Source: Erythrobacteraceae bacterium Alg239-R51 (GTDB lineage Bacteria > Pseudomonadota > Alphaproteobacteria > Sphingomonadales > Sphingomonadaceae). From it: 64,000 nt of DNA. This document shows positions 9,116 through 17,045 of this stretch, one piece after another. Where the stretch lies: NCBI GenBank assembly GCA_947331495.1, contig CAMZOI010000001.1:1364001-1428000 (forward strand). The letters are read 5' to 3'. The translations under genes were made by a program, and so were the position numbers. Numbering within the stretch: position 1 is the first letter of the stretch; every line of letters starts with the position of its first letter. Under the pieces are notes generated by a model. The model searched no databases, was not told the origin of the DNA, and saw only the letters and a program-made list of their open reading frames with translations.

Positions 9116-9574
9116 ATGAGCAATGAGGGTACAGGTTTCGACGTCGTCGAGGTGCTGAAGCGCCTCCCGCACCGCTATCCGTTACTGCTCGTCGATCGTG
9201 TGGAAGAACTTGTGGTCGATGAACGCATTCATGCGGTCAAGGCGGTCAGCTTCAATGAAGACTTCTTCCAGGGACATTTCCCGGGCGCGCCGATCATGCC
9301 CGGCGTGCTCCAGATCGAAGCGCTGGCGCAGGCTGCTGGCGTGCTGGCGGTGGAAAGTCTGGGCCTCGCCGGATCGGGCAAGCTGGTCTATTTCATGGCA
9401 ATCGAGAACGCCAAGTTCCGCAGCCCGGTGACGCCTGGCGTGCTGCTCGACCTGAAAGCCGAATTCGTCCAGAAGCGCAGCCGCGTCTGCAAGTTCGCGG
9501 GCGAGGCCAGCGTGGACGGCAAGGTAACGTGCGAAGTGGCGTTCACGGCGATGATCGCGGACGCCCCCGAATAG
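9116..9574 (+). CDS. fabZ: 3-hydroxyacyl-[acyl-carrier-protein] dehydratase FabZ
   Basis: FabZ dehydrates beta-hydroxyacyl-ACP to trans-2-enoyl-ACP in fatty acid elongation. The 152-residue hotdog protein has [13 protein letters not shown] near the N-terminus and the catalytic block [19 protein letters not shown] (His in GHFPG) with the later Glu in [13 protein letters not shown]. The frame is open upstream into skp, but the ATG at 9116 gives the usual length and start. It follows skp directly; lpxD, which separates the two in E. coli, is absent, and lpxA/lpxB do not follow. Confidence 0.96.
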   Translation: MSNEGTGFDVVEVLKRLPHRYPLLLVDRVEELVVDERIHAVKAVSFNEDFFQGHFPGAPIMPGVLQIEALAQAAGVLAVESLGLAGSGKLVYFMAIENAKFRSPVTPGVLLDLKAEFVQKRSRVCKFAGEASVDGKVTCEVAFTAMIADAPE

Positions 9575-9576
9575 GG

Positions 9577-9605
9577 TTGTAAAATCTGGGCCGCGCCGTT
9601 ATGCG
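9577..9605 (+). promoter_or_regulatory. Probable housekeeping promoter of rpmE
   Basis: TTGTAA (9577-9582) and TATGCG (9600-9605) are spaced by 17 bases just after the fabZ stop. Transcription would start near 9612, giving a leader of about 55 bases that contains a perfect inverted repeat, TCGGAAC-C-GTTCCGA (9634-9648), twenty bases before the rpmE start. Confidence 0.42.
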
Positions 9606-9667
9606 CGCGCCTTTCCCAACACAGCTGGACCGGTCGGAACCGTTCCGATGCTCAAAGGACGAATATC

Positions 9668-9895
9668 ATGAAGGCTGAAGGTCACCCCGAATACCATACC
9701 ATCACGGTCAAGATGACCGATGGGACCGAATTCCAGACGCGCTCCACCTGGGGCAGCGAAGGCGACACGCTGACGCTCGACATCGATCCGACCAGCCACC
9801 CGGCTTGGACGGGCGGCAAGCAGCAATTGCAGGAAGGTGGCCGTGTCGCAGCCTTCAACAAGCGTTTTGGCGGATTGTCGCTCAAGAAGAAGTAA
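9668..9895 (+). CDS. rpmE: 50S ribosomal protein L31 (cysteine-free type)
   Basis: bL31 bridges the 50S and 30S subunits. The 75-residue product starts [20 protein letters not shown] and has the family motifs [15 protein letters not shown] and [14 protein letters not shown]. The Cys-x-x-Cys zinc ligands of the C+ form are missing, so this is the zinc-independent type; here it appears to be the constitutive gene, as no second copy or Zur-like box is visible. It has its own probable promoter and ends at a strong terminator. Confidence 0.96.
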   Translation: MKAEGHPEYHTITVKMTDGTEFQTRSTWGSEGDTLTLDIDPTSHPAWTGGKQQLQEGGRVAAFNKRFGGLSLKKK

Positions 9896-9922
9896 TCTTC
9901 TTCAGCACATTGGAAGATTACG

Positions 9923-9954
9923 AAAAGGGCGGTCCCGCGCGGGACCGCCCTTTT
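9923..9954. terminator. Bidirectional intrinsic terminator between rpmE and the 2OG oxygenase gene
   Basis: A perfect 14-bp stem (AAAAGGGCGGTCCC paired with GGGACCGCCCTTTT) closes a GCGC loop. Both ends carry four A/T pairs, so it gives a GC-rich hairpin plus U-tract on either strand. rpmE ends 27 bases before it and the converging minus-strand gene ends at 9959, just beyond it. Confidence 0.9.
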
Positions 9955-9958
9955 GCGT

Positions 9959-10624
9959 TCACCACCCCCACGCCTGTTCGCGATACCATTTCGTGATCAC
10001 GTATTTCCTTCCTTTTCTCACTTTCATGCCGTGATGGATCGTGTTGGGGTTTTCGCGCCCGTCGGCGCGGCGATTGTCCCAGCAGAGAAGTTTTCCGGGC
10101 TCTGGATGGAAAGTCTTGGAGATCGATTTGAATCGCGTACCCCCGCCGCGCTCAACCTTGTTAAGGTAGATCATGAAGGTCCAGGTCCGTTGGCCGGCGA
10201 CAGAGCAGTATTTTTCCCAGTCCCGACCGCCCCGATTGAAATAGTCGCAATGGGGCTTGAACTCCTGTCCCACGTCGTAGCGCTGACCCTGCAGCGGTTC
10301 GCCATATGCTGGATCGATCCCGCTCAGTTCATTCAGTTTTGCTTTCAACTCCCGCACGGCGGGTTCCTCGGCATTCAAGTCGCACGTCTCGCTTGTGCGA
10401 AAAGCCCTGTCGTTGCCTGCATCTGCGAGGGTGGAGGGACGGCGATCCATCTCGGTGAGGCGGACCAACTCGGCACAATGCGGGAGCGATAGAAAGCCAC
10501 GCAGTTGAAACAGGTCGAGCTTGTCACTCGGCACGCGCTGGATCCCGGGACAGGACAGCAATCGTTCGACAGAGGATTCGCCCGCCCGGCCCATACTGGT
10601 GCACGATAGGCTGGTCCGCCCCAC
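9959..10624 (-). CDS. 2OG-Fe(II) oxygenase, prolyl 4-hydroxylase type
   Basis: This is a 221-residue protein of the P4Hc family, which hydroxylates a substrate using 2-oxoglutarate, oxygen and Fe(II). The iron triad is visible as PHCDYFNRGG (His-x-Asp, near residue 124) and the distal His in NTIHHGMKVRKGRKYVITKWY, whose Arg/Lys would bind 2-oxoglutarate. An earlier part, FRTSETCDLN, matches the family's RxS motif. An in-frame ATG ten codons downstream (10594) is an equally possible start. The natural substrate is unknown. It converges on rpmE and is divergent from tRNA-His. Confidence 0.87.
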   Translation of the reverse strand: MGRTSLSCTSMGRAGESSVERLLSCPGIQRVPSDKLDLFQLRGFLSLPHCAELVRLTEMDRRPSTLADAGNDRAFRTSETCDLNAEEPAVRELKAKLNELSGIDPAYGEPLQGQRYDVGQEFKPHCDYFNRGGRDWEKYCSVAGQRTWTFMIYLNKVERGGGTRFKSISKTFHPEPGKLLCWDNRRADGRENPNTIHHGMKVRKGRKYVITKWYREQAWGW

Positions 10625-10728
10625 CTACAACCATGAAAGATAATTGCGCGTCCGCCCCCGGCATTCGCTTTTTCGCTTCCCATTCTGGCTACACTGTGCA
10701 ACAGGCACGCGCCGTTGCGCGGGGCGGG

Positions 10729-10756
10729 TTGACGCTGTCACGCGCGGGCGTATCAG
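10729..10756 (+). promoter_or_regulatory. Probable promoter of tRNA-His
   Basis: TTGACG (10729-10734) and TATCAG (10751-10756) with a 16-base spacer match sigma-70 -35/-10 elements. Transcription would begin about 25 bases before the mature tRNA. A GC-rich stretch (CGGGCGGTTCCGGGGGC) lies in between. Confidence 0.5.
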
Positions 10757-10788
10757 GCCCCCTTTCCCGGGCGGTTCCGGGGGCATGT

Positions 10789-10866
10789 GGCGATCGTAGC
10801 TCAGTTGGTTAGAGCGCCGGTTTGTGGTACCGGAGGTCGGGGGTTCGAGACCCCTCGATCGCCCCA
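10789..10866 (+). tRNA. tRNA-His (anticodon GTG)
   Basis: Folded by hand. The acceptor stem GCGATCG (10790-10796) pairs with CGATCGC (10856-10862). T8/A9 follow, then D arm GCTC/GAGC, anticodon stem CCGGT/ACCGG with loop TTGTGGT (GTG at 10824-10826), a short variable loop, and T arm GGGGG-TTCGAGA-CCCCT. The discriminator is C (10863) and CCA is encoded (10864-10866). The G at 10789 is in position for the extra G-1 that pairs with C73 and identifies histidine tRNAs. Confidence 0.97.
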
Positions 10867-10920
10867 TTATCCCCTCGAAAACGCTGCGAATTACCGATTA
10901 ATCAGGGGCAGGCTTTCTCA

Positions 10921-11985
10921 ATGACGGCATTCTGGACCGAACCGGATTACGACGATCATGAACTGGTCGAAGTGATCCGTGACCGAAACAGCGGTCTGAC
11001 GGCTATCATCGCCGTTCATTCGACACATCTCGGGCCCGGGGCCGGCGGTACGCGGTTCTGGCATTATGCCGAGCCCGAAGCAGCGATGCGCGACGCGCTT
11101 CGACTGTCGCGCGGCATGAGCTACAAGAACGCCATGGCCGGTCTTCCGATGGGCGGCGGCAAGGCGGTGATCCTCGCGAACAGCGACAGGGCCAAGACAC
11201 CGACCATGCTCGCAGCGTTTGCCGATGCCGTCGATGCGCTCGGGGGGAAATACGTCACCGCTGAAGACGTCGGCATTTCGGAAGCCGATATGGCAGTTGT
11301 CGCCGAACGCACGAAGTTCGTATCGGGATTGCCGGTATCGGATGAGGACAAGGCCGGAGGCGATCCCGGTCCTTTTACCGCGCTCGGCATCTTTCTCGGC
11401 ATCAAGGCGGCGGTGAAGCACAAGCTGGGCAAGGATAGCGTCGAAGGCGTGCATGTGGCGGTTCAGGGCACGGGCAGTGTCGGTGGTGGCGTTGCAAGAT
11501 TGCTGGCCAAGGAAGGTGCCAGGCTGACCCTCTCCGACATTCACGAAGATCGTGCCCACTCGCTGGCGAGCGAGCTCGGTGCGGATACGGCAGCGCCTGA
11601 TGCGATCATGTCGGTTGCCTGCGACGTTTTCAGCCCCAATGCACTTGGCGCAATTCTCGACGAAGAAGGTATTGCCCGCCTCGATTGCCAGGTGGTGGCA
11701 GGCGGGGCGAACAACCAGCTCAAGCGCGACGAGCACGGACCCATGCTGGCAAAGCGCGGCATTCTCTATGCCCCGGACTATGTCATCAATGCCGGCGGCA
11801 TCATTTCCGTCACGCTCGAATATCTGTGTCGCCGCGAGCAGGCTCCATGCGATATAAACGAAGTGCGAAAGCGTATTGCGTTGATCCCCGGACGATTGGA
11901 ACAGATCTGGCAGGAAAGCGACAGGACTGGCGCTTCGCCCGATCAGGTGGCCGACCGCATGGCACAAGCGTTGATCGGACGGTAA
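10921..11985 (+). CDS. Glu/Leu/Phe/Val dehydrogenase family protein (leucine dehydrogenase-like)
   Basis: The enzyme would oxidatively deaminate a branched-chain or aromatic amino acid to its 2-oxo acid with NAD+. The 354-residue protein has the N-terminal catalytic domain with GPGAGGTRFW, the Lys motif MSYKNAMAGLPMGGGKAVI (catalytic Lys in GGGKAV) and TAEDVGIS. The NAD-binding Rossmann motif VAVQGTGSVGGGVARLL lies near residues 179-195, followed by ANNQLKRDEHGPMLAKRGI. Length fits leucine dehydrogenase (about 350-370), not hexameric GDH. The start ATG at 10921 lies 54 bases after tRNA-His. Specificity for Leu, Val or Phe cannot be told from sequence. Confidence 0.9.
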   Translation: MTAFWTEPDYDDHELVEVIRDRNSGLTAIIAVHSTHLGPGAGGTRFWHYAEPEAAMRDALRLSRGMSYKNAMAGLPMGGGKAVILANSDRAKTPTMLAAFADAVDALGGKYVTAEDVGISEADMAVVAERTKFVSGLPVSDEDKAGGDPGPFTALGIFLGIKAAVKHKLGKDSVEGVHVAVQGTGSVGGGVARLLAKEGARLTLSDIHEDRAHSLASELGADTAAPDAIMSVACDVFSPNALGAILDEEGIARLDCQVVAGGANNQLKRDEHGPMLAKRGILYAPDYVINAGGIISVTLEYLCRREQAPCDINEVRKRIALIPGRLEQIWQESDRTGASPDQVADRMAQALIGR

Positions 11986-12041
11986 TCTCTGCTCTTGCGG
12001 CAGGCGGAATGCGCTGCCAAAGCATCGGTGGATCAATTCCC

Positions 12042-12764
12042 ATGCACGGCTTCGCCAATCCCAAGCGTTTTCTCGGTCTCGCCCGCTGGCTGACACCGCT
12101 GCTGCTCCTCAGCGGCGTGTCGCTCAGCGCGGGCGCACTCTTCTGGGGCCTGACCCAGGTGCCGCCCGACCGGCTGATGGGTGAAACAGTTCGTATCCTG
12201 TTTATTCACGTACCTTCGGCCTGGCTGGGAATGGGTGGCTGGACCGCCATAGCCGTCTCGAGCCTGGTATTTCTTGTCTGGCGTCACCCACTGGCTGCGA
12301 TCGCCGCGCGCGCGGCGGCTGTTCCCGGACTGGTCTTTACGGCGATATGTCTAATCACCGGATCGATCTGGGGGCGCCCGACATGGGGCACCTGGTGGGT
12401 GTGGGATGGCCGGTTGACGAGCATGCTCGTATTGGCCTTCCTCTACTTCGCCTATATCGCCCTCGCTCAGACAGCGAAGAGGGAGGCTGTCTCGCAACGA
12501 ATTCCGGCTATCTTCGGCCTGCTCGGCGCGATCAATATTCCGATCATCAATCGCAGCGTCGTGTGGTGGAATTCGCTCCACCAACCGCCAAGCATCACGA
12601 TGGGCAACAGCGCCATCGACACCGAATTCCTGGTGCCCCTGCTGGTCGCCGTGTTGGGTTTCTCGTTCATTTTCGGGGGCGTAATGCTGGCAAGGATGCG
12701 GACATTGCTCGCCATTTTGCAAGCCGATGCACGCCTGCGCCGCCGTGCGATGGAAGCAGTGTGA
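12042..12764 (+). CDS. ccmC: Haem exporter/handling protein CcmC
   Basis: CcmC presents haem to CcmE on the periplasmic side during System I cytochrome c maturation. The 240-residue protein has six hydrophobic segments and the tryptophan-rich WWD motif (TWGTWWVWDGRLTSML, about 119-134), with flanking His residues in FIHVPSAW and WNSLHQPP as axial ligands. The ATG at 12042 follows a 56-base gap after the dehydrogenase gene. It is the first gene of ccmCDEFGHI; ccmA and ccmB are not in the window. Confidence 0.96.
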   Translation: MHGFANPKRFLGLARWLTPLLLLSGVSLSAGALFWGLTQVPPDRLMGETVRILFIHVPSAWLGMGGWTAIAVSSLVFLVWRHPLAAIAARAAAVPGLVFTAICLITGSIWGRPTWGTWWVWDGRLTSMLVLAFLYFAYIALAQTAKREAVSQRIPAIFGLLGAINIPIINRSVVWWNSLHQPPSITMGNSAIDTEFLVPLLVAVLGFSFIFGGVMLARMRTLLAILQADARLRRRAMEAV

Positions 12765-12904
12765 TGCGGGAGGCGCTCGACCAGTGGGACTTCGTCGCGG
12801 CAGCCTATGCAACGGGCATCATCGGCACATTGGCGATGGTCGCGTGGAGCTGGTTCGCCATGAAGCGCGCCGAGAGCCTCCGCGAAAGGATCCGTCGGAA
12901 ATGA
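12764..12904 (+). CDS. ccmD: Haem exporter accessory protein CcmD
   Basis: This 46-residue single-span membrane protein begins MREALDQWDFVAAAYATGII and ends in a basic cytoplasmic tail (MKRAESLRERIRRK). CcmD helps release holo-CcmE from the CcmABC complex. Recognition rests on size, one N-out hydrophobic segment with the W..D..AAYA pattern, and position: it overlaps ccmC by one base (TGATG) and ccmE by four. Confidence 0.9.
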   Translation: MREALDQWDFVAAAYATGIIGTLAMVAWSWFAMKRAESLRERIRRK

Positions 12905-13371
12905 GAACGCTCAAGCCCAAGCATCAGCGGCTCGTTCTGGTCGTGGTTGCCCTTATCGCTTTGCTCGCAGCCGGCCTGCTCGCAGCCTATGCACTGCGCA
13001 GTCAGGCAAGCTATTTCTACCTGCCGGAACAACTGCTCGCCGATCCTCCCGAAATAGGCCAACCCGTCCGACTTGGCGGAATGGTCGAGGAAGGTTCGCT
13101 GGCGACCGATTCAGACGGGGTGACCATGCGCTTCATGGTTACCGGTCGGGAGAATTCGCGCATTCCGGTACGGTTCAGCGGGATTGCCCCGGACCTGTTC
13201 GTCGAAGGTTCCGGCGTAGTGGCCGAAGGTCGGCTGGCTTCGAACGGCGTTTTCGTGGCCGACAATCTGCTTGCCAAGCACGATGAGAATTACGTCCCGC
13301 GCGAATTGCAGGACATGGAACAGCACCAAGCGGCGGAAATGGCTGAAGAGACTACGGTCGGCCTCGAATGA
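12901..13371 (+). CDS. ccmE: Periplasmic haem chaperone CcmE
   Basis: CcmE binds haem covalently and passes it to CcmF/H. The 156-residue protein has a basic N-terminus (MRTLKPKHQR), one membrane anchor (about 11-32), an OB-fold with VRLGGMVEEGS and VTGRENSRIPVRFSG, and the haem-binding His in LLAKHDENYVP with its downstream Tyr. The C-terminus is an acidic flexible tail. ATG 12901 overlaps the ccmD stop (ATGA). Confidence 0.96.
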   Translation: MRTLKPKHQRLVLVVVALIALLAAGLLAAYALRSQASYFYLPEQLLADPPEIGQPVRLGGMVEEGSLATDSDGVTMRFMVTGRENSRIPVRFSGIAPDLFVEGSGVVAEGRLASNGVFVADNLLAKHDENYVPRELQDMEQHQAAEMAEETTVGLE

Positions 13372-15347
13372 TCGCCGAATTGGGCCTTGCTGCCTTGTGG
13401 CTGGCCGCCGCTCTTGCGGCGCTACAGACCGTTGCCGGGTTTCTGAGCGTCCGAGCCGGGCAGGGCGCCGAGATCGCAGCGCTTATTCGCCCGGCTTCCA
13501 TGATGCAGGGTCTGCTGGTAGCGTTCTCTTTCGCCATGCTTCTGTGGCTGTTTGCGATTACCGATCTGTCGGTGAAACTCGTCGCTGCCAATTCGCATGT
13601 CGACAAACCGCTCATCTACAAACTTTCCGGCACGTGGGGAAACCACGAAGGTTCGATGCTGCTATGGGTGACGGTCATGGCGGCGGCCGGTGCGCTGATC
13701 GCGGCGGTCGAACATCGCCTGCCGGAACGTACCATGTATGCGACCCTGGGGGCGCAAGGGTTGGTTGCTCTCGGCTTTTACGGTTTCCTGCTTTTGAGTT
13801 CGAATCCGTTCGAACGGTTGCCGGTTCCCGCGCTGCAGGGGATGGGTCTCAACCCGCTGTTGCAGGACATCGGTCTCGCCCTGCATCCGCCAACACTGTA
13901 TTTCGGCTATGTCGGTCTTTCGGTCGCGTTCAGTTTCGCTGTCGGCGCGCTGCTTACACGATCCGTCACGCCTGACTTTGCGCGGGCCATGCGTCCGTGG
14001 GTGCTCGGGGCGTGGGTGTTTCTCACCCTCGGCATCACGGCCGGTTCCTACTGGGCCTATTACGAACTTGGCTGGGGCGGTTGGTGGTTCTGGGACCCGG
14101 TCGAAAACGCCTCGTTGATGCCATGGCTGGCCGCAACCGCATTGCTCCACTCCGCCAGCGTGCTCGCCAGCCGCGATGCGCTGCGGACATGGACCATCAT
14201 GCTGGGCGTGGTTGCCTTCTCGATGAGCATGATCGGCACTTTCCTGGTCCGCTCCGGCATTTTGACAAGTGTGCATGCCTTTGCGGTCGATCCGGAGCGT
14301 GGCACGTTCATCCTGGTGCTGCTGACGCTCTACATTGGCGGGGCGCTGCTGCTTTTTGCCCTGCGCGCCAATACGATCAGCGAAGGTAAGCGCTTCTCGG
14401 TCACCAGCCGCGAAGGAGCGCTGGTGTTCAACAATGTCATGCTCAGCGCGATCCTGGCAATTGTCCTGCTCGGCACGCTCTACCCGTTGCTCACCGAAGC
14501 ATTCAATGTTCGCGTTTCGGTGGGTCCACCATATTTCAATCCGGTCGGAGCGATTTTCTTCATGCCGATGCTGCTGGTGATGGGGGTCGGACCCTTGCTG
14601 CGTTGGCGCGAAGACAGGCCCGATAGGATACGGTCGGAACTCGCCCTGTTCGCTGCGCTCATCATCGCCGCTATCGTGCTGCTCAGCCTGCTTGTCGAAA
14701 TCGCTCTGCTTCCTCTGCTCGGTCTTGCAATGGGTCTGGGTCTGGCTGTGGCCAGTTTCATGCCGCTACGTAGCCGCCAGCTTGGCCGCATACCCGCGGC
14801 AACCTGGGGGATGGTTCTGGCCCATTTCGGTATTACCGTGGCGTTGATTGGCATGGCCAGCGAAAGCGCGTTTTCCGAAGAAGAGCTGGTAGCACTTTCC
14901 GCTGGCGAGAGCGCTACCGTGGGGCCCTGGACCGTCACGCTCGAAGCGGTCGAGCCGGTTGCAGGGCCGAACTGGACTGCGATACAAGGACGTCTCTCGG
15001 CTCGCTATGGCGATAGCGAACCGGTGGTTCTTGCGCCACAGGCGCGCAGCTTCTGGGCCCCGCCCCAGCAGACTACGGAGAGCGCCTTGTCGACCCGTTG
15101 GAACGGGCAGCTTTACGCTGTTATCGGCGATCCGGCAGGGGAGGGACGATTTCAGCTCCGCCTGTGGTGGAAACCGTTCGTGACGCTGATCTGGTACGGC
15201 GGCGTGGTGATTGCGCTTGGTGGCGTGCTGGCGCTTATCGGGCATGTGTTGAACGATCTGAGGCGTCGCCATCGGGAGCGGCGGTTGGATGAGCAACGTA
15301 GTGAAGAAGAGGCGCTGGGTATTCTCTCGGGAGAGGAAAGATTGTGA
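13368..15347 (+). CDS. ccmF: Cytochrome c haem lyase subunit CcmF
   Basis: CcmF, with CcmH/CcmI, attaches haem to apocytochrome CxxCH motifs. The 659-residue protein has about 13-15 membrane segments, the WWD domain GWGGWWFWDPVENASLMPWL near residue 240, and conserved periplasmic His-containing stretches (SGTWGNHEGSMLLW, LHPPTLYFGYVG, FLVRSGILTSVHAFAVDPERG). Length is normal. The start overlaps ccmE by four bases and the end overlaps the GTG of ccmG. Confidence 0.97.
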   Translation: MIAELGLAALWLAAALAALQTVAGFLSVRAGQGAEIAALIRPASMMQGLLVAFSFAMLLWLFAITDLSVKLVAANSHVDKPLIYKLSGTWGNHEGSMLLWVTVMAAAGALIAAVEHRLPERTMYATLGAQGLVALGFYGFLLLSSNPFERLPVPALQGMGLNPLLQDIGLALHPPTLYFGYVGLSVAFSFAVGALLTRSVTPDFARAMRPWVLGAWVFLTLGITAGSYWAYYELGWGGWWFWDPVENASLMPWLAATALLHSASVLASRDALRTWTIMLGVVAFSMSMIGTFLVRSGILTSVHAFAVDPERGTFILVLLTLYIGGALLLFALRANTISEGKRFSVTSREGALVFNNVMLSAILAIVLLGTLYPLLTEAFNVRVSVGPPYFNPVGAIFFMPMLLVMGVGPLLRWREDRPDRIRSELALFAALIIAAIVLLSLLVEIALLPLLGLAMGLGLAVASFMPLRSRQLGRIPAATWGMVLAHFGITVALIGMASESAFSEEELVALSAGESATVGPWTVTLEAVEPVAGPNWTAIQGRLSARYGDSEPVVLAPQARSFWAPPQQTTESALSTRWNGQLYAVIGDPAGEGRFQLRLWWKPFVTLIWYGGVVIALGGVLALIGHVLNDLRRRHRERRLDEQRSEEEALGILSGEERL

Positions 15348-15871
15348 GCTGGCGTTTGTGGATCCCCCTTATGGTGTTCGCAGGGTTCATCGGACTGGCG
15401 GCGTATCAGCTGACGCAGCCCAAGGACGATATCGTCGAGAGCCGCATGGTCGGTCAGGAGCTCCCATATTTTGAGCTGCCCCCCGCAGTCGAAAGGGGTG
15501 AGAGCATATCCAGCGCGGATTTCGCCGATGGTACGCCCCGACTGCTGAACATCTGGGCGAGCTGGTGTCTGCCGTGCATTGCCGAAGCCCCGCATCTCGA
15601 GCGACTTCAACGCGAGGGTGCCGAGATTGTCGGCATCGCCATTCGCGACCGACCCGAAGATGTCGCCCAATTCCTTGCGCAGCATGGCAACCCGTATACG
15701 GCGATCGGGCGCGATGACTTGTCGCAGGTTCAGCTTGAAATTGGTTCATCCGGTGTGCCGGAAACCTTCGTGATAGATGGCGAAGGCATGATCCGGTATC
15801 AGCATATCGGCGATATACGCCCCGAGGACGTACCGATTCTGCTCGAAGAACTCCGGAAGGCGGGGGCGTGA
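15344..15871 (+). CDS. ccmG: Thioredoxin-like protein CcmG/DsbE
   Basis: CcmG is the membrane-anchored periplasmic thiol reductant that keeps apocytochrome cysteines reduced. The 175-residue protein has an N-terminal anchor (RLWIPLMVFAGFIGLAAYQL) and a thioredoxin fold with active site WASWCLPCIAEAP near residue 70 and the cis-Pro segment SSGVPETFVIDGEG. It starts at GTG 15344 with GAGAGGAAAGA upstream, overlapping ccmF by four bases. Confidence 0.95.
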   Translation: MSWRLWIPLMVFAGFIGLAAYQLTQPKDDIVESRMVGQELPYFELPPAVERGESISSADFADGTPRLLNIWASWCLPCIAEAPHLERLQREGAEIVGIAIRDRPEDVAQFLAQHGNPYTAIGRDDLSQVQLEIGSSGVPETFVIDGEGMIRYQHIGDIRPEDVPILLEELRKAGA

Positions 15872-16275
15872 CCCGCCTCTTGGCTGCCATGCTCCTGACA
15901 GCGTTCGCCCTGCCACTTGCTGCGCAGGACACAATGCCACCCGCACCCTACGCTTACCGTCAGCTGGACGACCCGGCGGCGGAAGCCGAGGCGCAGGATC
16001 TCATGGAAACCCTGCGATGCCTGAAATGCCAGTCGCAATCGATTGCGGACAGCGATGCTCCGATGGCCGGCGACATGCGTCATCAGGTGCGCATACGCAT
16101 CGCTTCAGGAGAAAGCCCGAACGAGGTTCGTCAATGGCTGACCGAGCGATACGGGGACTATGTCAGTTACGAGCCTCAGATCAGCGCGACGACCTGGCCG
16201 CTTTTCGCTATTCCAATCTTACTGGTCCTGGTGGTCGGCGCGATCTTGTACCGGCGGTTCGGCAAGCTGCCATGA
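15868..16275 (+). CDS. ccmH: Cytochrome c maturation protein CcmH (CcmL type)
   Basis: This 135-residue protein has a signal peptide, the redox motif LRCLKCQSQSIADSDAPMA (LRCxxCQ) at about residues 48-66, and a C-terminal membrane anchor (LFAIPILLVLVVGAILYRRFG). It resolves disulfides between CcmG and apocytochrome. It corresponds to the N-terminal domain of E. coli CcmH; the TPR half is encoded separately by the next gene. Start is GTG 15868, overlapping ccmG. Confidence 0.94.
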   Translation: MTRLLAAMLLTAFALPLAAQDTMPPAPYAYRQLDDPAAEAEAQDLMETLRCLKCQSQSIADSDAPMAGDMRHQVRIRIASGESPNEVRQWLTERYGDYVSYEPQISATTWPLFAIPILLVLVVGAILYRRFGKLP

Positions 16276-16922
16276 GCTGGCTACCGATCCTTTTCCTCGC
16301 GGCGATCGCTTTCGTCGTGGCGGCGTTTATCCTGCGACTGCCGCGTTATACGTGGACATTGTTCGCTGCAGCCTTGCTGTTCGGCTTGACCGGCTATGCC
16401 ATGCAGGGTTCGCCGGGACAGTCTGCCGCACCTGCCGTTCCTCGCGACCAGATCGTGCAGGACGGCGAATTGCTCGTCGCTGCCCGGCGTGAGTTCTACG
16501 GCAATGGATTGCCATCACGCTTTGTCATCACCGCCGATGCTTTCGCCCGCCGGGGGCAGTATGCGAAAGCGGCCAGCTTTCTGCGCAACGCCGTGGCGGA
16601 AAACCCGGGCGATGACGAAGCCTGGCTTGCCCTCGGAAACGTGCTGGTGGAACACGCCGAGGGGCAGCTGACCGCGCCCGCCCTTTATGCCTATTCGAAG
16701 GCCGACGACGTCCGGCCCGGCCAGGCTGCGCCAACCTATTTTCTCGGGCTGACCTATCTGAGGGCCGGGCAGCCGGAGCGCACGCTCGAACTGTGGCGTG
16801 AACTGCTAGAGGGGGCGCCTGCAGATGCCGAATGGCGCGCTGCTCTTGCAGAGCGACTCGCCCGGCTGGAAGATATGCTTGGTCTCGCCCCCCTGAACGA
16901 CAGCGTCGAAAGCCCACGGTAA
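16272..16922 (+). CDS. ccmI: TPR protein CcmI/CycH
   Basis: CcmI binds apocytochrome c and delivers it to the CcmF/H lyase. The 216-residue protein has two N-terminal membrane segments (PILFLAAIAFVVAAFIL, WTLFAAALLFGLTGYAM) and then tetratricopeptide repeats: FARRGQYAKAASFLRNAVAENPGDDEAW, a middle repeat around ALYAYSKADDVRPGQ, and YLRAGQPERTLELWRELLEGAPADAEW (repeat cores only). It lacks the long C-terminal domain of larger CcmI proteins. The ATG at 16272 overlaps ccmH by four bases. This ends the ccm operon. Confidence 0.88.
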   Translation: MSWLPILFLAAIAFVVAAFILRLPRYTWTLFAAALLFGLTGYAMQGSPGQSAAPAVPRDQIVQDGELLVAARREFYGNGLPSRFVITADAFARRGQYAKAASFLRNAVAENPGDDEAWLALGNVLVEHAEGQLTAPALYAYSKADDVRPGQAAPTYFLGLTYLRAGQPERTLELWRELLEGAPADAEWRAALAERLARLEDMLGLAPLNDSVESPR

Positions 16923-16935
16923 TTCGGCGTTTTGT

Positions 16936-17026
16936 GCATTGTGTTGCAGGTGCGAGGCCTTGCTGCTAATCGCCGCGACCTTGCAAGGGGGCAAATGGTC
17001 CCCGCCATGTGGCAATGACACAATGC
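16936..17026. repeat. Widely spaced inverted repeat upstream of kup
   Basis: GCATTGTGT (16936-16944) is repeated in inverted form as ACACAATGC (17018-17026), 9 of 9 bases, separated by 73 bases. The left arm touches the candidate kup -35 element and the right arm ends 19 bases before the kup start. It could be a pair of operator sites or a leader-RNA closing stem, or chance. Confidence 0.35.
16944..16972 (+). promoter_or_regulatory. Probable promoter of kup
   Basis: TTGCAG (16944-16949) and TAATCG (16967-16972) are separated by 17 bases, giving a start near 16980 and a leader of about 65 bases. No riboswitch-like structure beyond a short GGGG/CCCC hairpin was recognised in the leader. Confidence 0.42.
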
Positions 17027-17045
17027 GGTCGGACCTTTTCATATC

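Noticed and set aside
16923-17045. Possible potassium or c-di-AMP riboswitch before kup
   Set aside because: The leader is only about 65 bases and has no conserved riboswitch motifs; only a short GGGG/CCCC hairpin and a spaced inverted repeat are visible.
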